Assembly: GCF_013315265.1 (NCBI RefSeq)
Contig: NZ_JABUFE010000006.1
Location: forward strand, 155,381-219,380
Reading direction: 5' to 3'
Origin: Parasulfitobacter algicola
GTDB lineage: Bacteria > Pseudomonadota > Alphaproteobacteria > Rhodobacterales > Rhodobacteraceae
DNA length: 64,000 bases
Every line of letters begins with the position of its first letter. Positions within the stretch are counted from its first letter, which is position 1. The translations under genes were made by a program, and so were the position numbers. Below, piece after piece: positions 61,358 to 64,000 of this stretch. The notes below the pieces were generated by a model that searched no databases, was not told the DNA's origin, and saw nothing but the letters and a program-made list of their open reading frames with translations.

Positions 61358-62173
61358 TCAGGCGTAGGCTTTCACTTCGCGGACCTTTGACCTGTCCAGT
61401 GTTTCGATTTCGGTGGAAGTGGCTGCTTCGGAAAAATCCGCGCCAGCCCCGTAGATGTCACGTGCGACCCCAGTGGTCAGCTGCTCTGGCGTGCCATCAA
61501 AGACGATCCGCCCATCGCGCATCCCGATTACGCGATCGCAATAGCGCCGCGCAGTATCAAGCGTGTGGAGGTTTGAGATGACCATGCGCCCGTCTTCTTC
61601 GTGAATGCGGCGCAGGGCTTGCATGACCACTTGCGCATTCATCGGATCAAGGCTGGCGATAGGTTCATCGGCAAGGATGATTTTCGGGTCCTGCATCAAG
61701 GCGCGCGCAATCGCCACGCGCTGTTGTTGCCCACCCGAGAGCGCCTCGGCCCGTTTCGGGGCCTGTTCGGCAATACCGAGCCGGTCAAGGATTTCGATGG
61801 CGCGGTGGATATCAGATTGCGGGTAAAGGTTGAACATTGTCGCAAAGGTCGACCGCTTGTTCAGGGTGCCGTGCAGCACGTTTGATACGACATCCATGCG
61901 GGGGACGAGGTTGAACTGCTGGAAAATCATGGCGCATCGTGATTGCCAATTGCGCCGCGCAGCTCCCCGCATCCCAGTGATCTCTTCACCCTCAAAGGTA
62001 ATCGTGCCCTCAGAGGCATCGCTCAGGCAATTGACCATCCGCAAAAGCGTTGACTTACCCGCGCCAGAACGGCCAATGATCCCAATCATTGACGGTTTTT
62101 CCACCAAGATGTTTGCAGCATCTACAGCCGTTTTATCCCCGAACCGCCTGGTCAGCTTATCAATCTTCAGCAT
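61358..62173 (-). CDS. phnC: Phosphonate ABC transporter ATPase PhnC
   Basis: 271 residues from ATG 62173 ([17 protein letters not shown]). Walker [21 protein letters not shown], signature [18 protein letters not shown], Walker [14 protein letters not shown]. Energises PhnDE. Longer frame upstream contains an unlikely Phe/Tyr-rich run and the promoter. First gene of phnCDE1E2 and two small genes. Confidence 0.95.
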   Translation of the reverse strand: MLKIDKLTRRFGDKTAVDAANILVEKPSMIGIIGRSGAGKSTLLRMVNCLSDASEGTITFEGEEITGMRGAARRNWQSRCAMIFQQFNLVPRMDVVSNVLHGTLNKRSTFATMFNLYPQSDIHRAIEILDRLGIAEQAPKRAEALSGGQQQRVAIARALMQDPKIILADEPIASLDPMNAQVVMQALRRIHEEDGRMVISNLHTLDTARRYCDRVIGMRDGRIVFDGTPEQLTTGVARDIYGAGADFSEAATSTEIETLDRSKVREVKAYA

Positions 62174-62210
62174 ATCGCCCCCATGTTTGGTGAGGGCGTA
62201 AACGCCTGTC

Positions 62211-62228
62211 GCTACGGTTTGATGACGG
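62211..62228 (-). promoter_or_regulatory. Possible Pho box upstream of phnC
   Basis: On the minus strand CCGTCATCAAACCGTAGC resembles two CTGTCAT-type half-sites separated by four bases. The first half matches 6 of 7, the second only 3 of 7. It lies 38-55 bases before the phnC start, in the right place for PhoB activation under phosphate limitation. Weak evidence. Confidence 0.4.
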
Positions 62229-62394
62229 TTTTGAGTCAGTTTCTTTACATAAAAGTAAAAGAAAAATGACACTTCCAAGGGACGTAAAGCGCAAGCTTTT
62301 GCAATGATTGGCACATATTGCCTTGGCGCCACAGTTATCCATACGGCTTCATAATTCTGTTACATTTTGAAAATCAGACGTTTAGGATTGCCTT

Positions 62395-62688
62395 ATGGCC
62401 TTTCGATATGCGCTCACTTTGTCAGTCTGCTTCTCTTTTCCTGCGCTTGCGGAAGCGCAAATGACTGACGTGAGTTGTGATGACACCACGCGAATGGCGC
62501 ATATGCTGACCGATGCTCTGGGAGCAGAGCGTCAGGGGAGCGGTCTGCGGGACCCCGAAACGCTGCTCGAAATCTTGGTTACCGAAAGAAACGGTGACTG
62601 GATCATCGTACAGAACTACACAAACGGAACATCGTGCATTGTCGCTATGGGCGAACACTGGGAAGGCGAAATTCCCGGACCAGCCTAA
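62395..62688 (+). CDS. Small secreted protein of unknown function
   Basis: 97 residues. Signal peptide MAFRYALTLSVCFSFPALAEA (cleavage about 21). Two cysteines in the mature part (SCDDTTRMAHML, SCIVAMGEHWE) could pair. I recall such small periplasmic proteins in Rhodobacteraceae but know no function. Divergent from phnC, convergent with the AKR pseudogene with a four-base overlap. Confidence 0.75.
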   Translation: MAFRYALTLSVCFSFPALAEAQMTDVSCDDTTRMAHMLTDALGAERQGSGLRDPETLLEILVTERNGDWIIVQNYTNGTSCIVAMGEHWEGEIPGPA

Positions 62689-63609
62689 CTGCTGGCTTCT
62701 TCAAGCCGATCCGTCGCGGCGGCAGGTCTTGGTGACAAAGCTTCCATGCGCGCGTAAACTTCCGCGCTCAACATCAGGTCTTTAGCATCCATCGAAGGCT
62801 GCAATTGCTCGACATTGCGTGCGCTGATGATCGGTGCTGTTACAGCAGCATTGCGGGCGGCCCAGGCGACGGAAAGCGTGGCAGCGTCAATGCCCAGTTC
62901 AGCAGCCAGTTCTGACAACGCTCGTGCCGCCTCGAGCATCCATTTTTGACCATAGCGGGCGGCATAGCGTTTGTCCGTCGAAAGACGCCCCGTCCCGCCT
63001 GAAAAATACTTGCCCGTCAGCAATCCACTGCCAAGGGGAGAATAAGGGGCGACGGCGATCTCTTCTGAGAGTGCCATTGGAAACAGTTCAACCTCTGCCT
63101 GACGTTTGACTAGCGAATACATTGGCTGGATTATGTCGATGCGCGTTCCCGCAATATTGGCCGCCGCCTGAGCTTTCATCACCTGCCACGCAGCAAAGTT
63201 CGATACGCCGATATAGCGAATTTTGCCTGATCGCTGCAAACCGCCCAACGTCTCGAAGGTTTCTTGCAAGGGTGTTTCCGGGTCCCAGCGATGCAAATAA
63301 AGGATATCGACTGTGTCGAGGCCAAGCCGCATGCGGCTTTCATCGAATTGTCGAACAATGTTGGTGCGGTCGCTCCCACCGGTATAGCCAGCCTTGGTTG
63401 CCACAATCAGCTTTTCGCGATCCAGTTAACATCCTCTCAGAGGCGCCGCCCGTGTAGGTATGGGCGGTGTCAAAGAAGTTAATGCCCGCCCCTTTGCACG
63501 CTTCGAACATGTCTTGGCTTGCCGTAGCATCGGCGGTACCGCCAAATTGCATGCATCCGAAACAGAGTGTAGACAACTTTGAGCCATCTTGCGCATTGAT
63601 TTCTTTCAA
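62685..63609 (-). pseudogene. Aldo/keto reductase, frameshifted
   Basis: The N-terminal frame (63609-63425) reads MKEINAQDGSKLSTLCFGCM and ends FDTAHTYTGGASERML; a second frame then gives REKLIVATKAGYTGG and continues to 62685 with YLHRWDPETPLQETFETLG and RYIGVSNFAAW. Catalytic Asp and Tyr (FFDTAHTY) and Lys are split between the two frames. A small deletion near 63415-63430 breaks the gene. Otherwise it would be a normal AKR of about 300 residues with broad carbonyl substrates. Confidence 0.82.
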
Positions 63610-64000
63610 CAGATCGCTCCAAGTGTGCAGTAATCAGCAGAAACCCTTAGACCTTTTGCATGACTGTTTTGTGACGGCCCCGAGAACTGTCAGTCTATTG
63701 AAATACCTCCTTAGGACAGACCCTCCGTAATTTGGGCGTCGTATGGCGGATCATCAAATGAGCTCGACGCCAGCATTTTTCGCGGTTTTGTGTTGGAACC
63801 CTTCACCCGCGTCCTTACCAATGGAGGAGCGGACAGACCGTCCGTCCGAATCAAGGTCGTAGCCACTGTATTTGTGCAACTTGTGTGCAATCCAGGGTGA
63901 AGGTCCGCAAAGCGCACTATTTTGTTGAAAAACTCCTGCTTGATTGATGACCTAACGGCTGATTCAATTCCCTTATTGGTTGGGGGCATTGGCGATGATG
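63610..64000. other. Right end without a convincing gene
   Basis: About 390 bases. A minus-strand frame at 63711-63989 (92 residues, with GSNTKPRKMLASSSFDDPPY) has no family match that I recognise and no good ribosome site, and may be part of a further decayed element. I see no RNA gene or repeat. Confidence 0.5.

Noticed and set aside
63711..63989. 92-residue minus-strand frame near the right edge
   Set aside because: No clear family, start or composition signal; left as unassigned.
1..64000. tRNA, rRNA or riboswitch genes
   Set aside because: I looked through the gaps for cloverleaf ends and known leader motifs and saw none; a covariance-model scan would be needed to exclude them fully.

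Overview
The window looks like chromosomal DNA of a marine alphaproteobacterium of the Rhodobacterales (Roseobacter group; Yoonia/Loktanella/Octadecabacter-like is my best guess). The grounds are the gene families and their order: the agl alpha-glucoside transporter beside aglR and glk, a compact che operon, a dimethylglycine-dehydrogenase-type FAD/GcvT protein, acs near a DUF4212/sodium:solute symporter pair, 3-hydroxybutyrate dehydrogenase beside a patatin, and a full C-P lyase (phn) locus. I found no rRNA, tRNA or CRISPR array. Sample lines give about 50-55% G+C for most of the left part and about 62% in the phn locus.

Layout. (1) 1-5556: alpha-glucoside uptake (aglE-aglF-aglG, minus strand, running off the left edge) divergent from its LacI-type regulator aglR and glucokinase glk; two identical AAAGCGCTTT palindromes sit in the shared promoter region. 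(2) 5680-10547: chemotaxis operon of a STAS protein, CheY, CheA, CheW, CheR, a second CheY and a small DxxxQ protein that may be a CheT/CheZ-type phosphatase; cheB and cheD are absent here. (3) 10651-16254: tRNA modification (trmFO, gluQ), hisI, a NifU-like scaffold protein and an 802-residue FAD/GcvT demethylase-type gene whose first two kilobases are far more GC-rich than its end. (4) 16951-26622: acetate activation and transport (acs, adk, DUF4212, symporter), then an AT-rich inserted metallopeptidase-like gene, then a three-gene set of cNMP/CBS/DUF294 protein, membrane protein and membrane-anchored PAS-like/DEDDh exonuclease. (5) 26647-36931: mixed single genes, a PHB-linked operon (bdhA, pentapeptide-like protein, patatin), an RTX protein and several small envelope proteins. 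(6) 37192-45202: YejA-type peptide-binding protein with an entericidin-like lipoprotein, a DUF4166/DCC pair, an acyl-CoA ligase and an ABC exporter.

(7) 45203-49569 is a decayed zone: an RHS fragment, a transposase fragment, and remains of two short-chain dehydrogenases, an NTF2-like protein and an AraC-type regulator. At least four of these remains carry deletions, frameshifts or internal TAG stops. (8) 49570-62173 is a complete phosphonate C-P lyase locus in several transcription units: phnC-D-E1-E2-small ORF-acetyltransferase; phnF; phnG-H-I-J-K-L-N; DUF1045; phnM. It imports phosphonates and breaks the C-P bond. Candidate Pho-box sequences and tandem ACTATACA repeats fit control by phosphate status and by PhnF. 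(9) The right end holds a small secreted protein, a frameshifted aldo/keto reductase and about 390 bases without a convincing gene.

No defence system or other wholly new machine is evident. The observations most worth a second look are the DxxxQ protein ending the che operon, the cNMP/CBS/DUF294 plus exonuclease module, the 24-residue membrane peptide at 29005, the mosaic FAD/GcvT gene, the translationally coupled 64-residue ORF inside the phn transport operon, and the decayed island next to phn.
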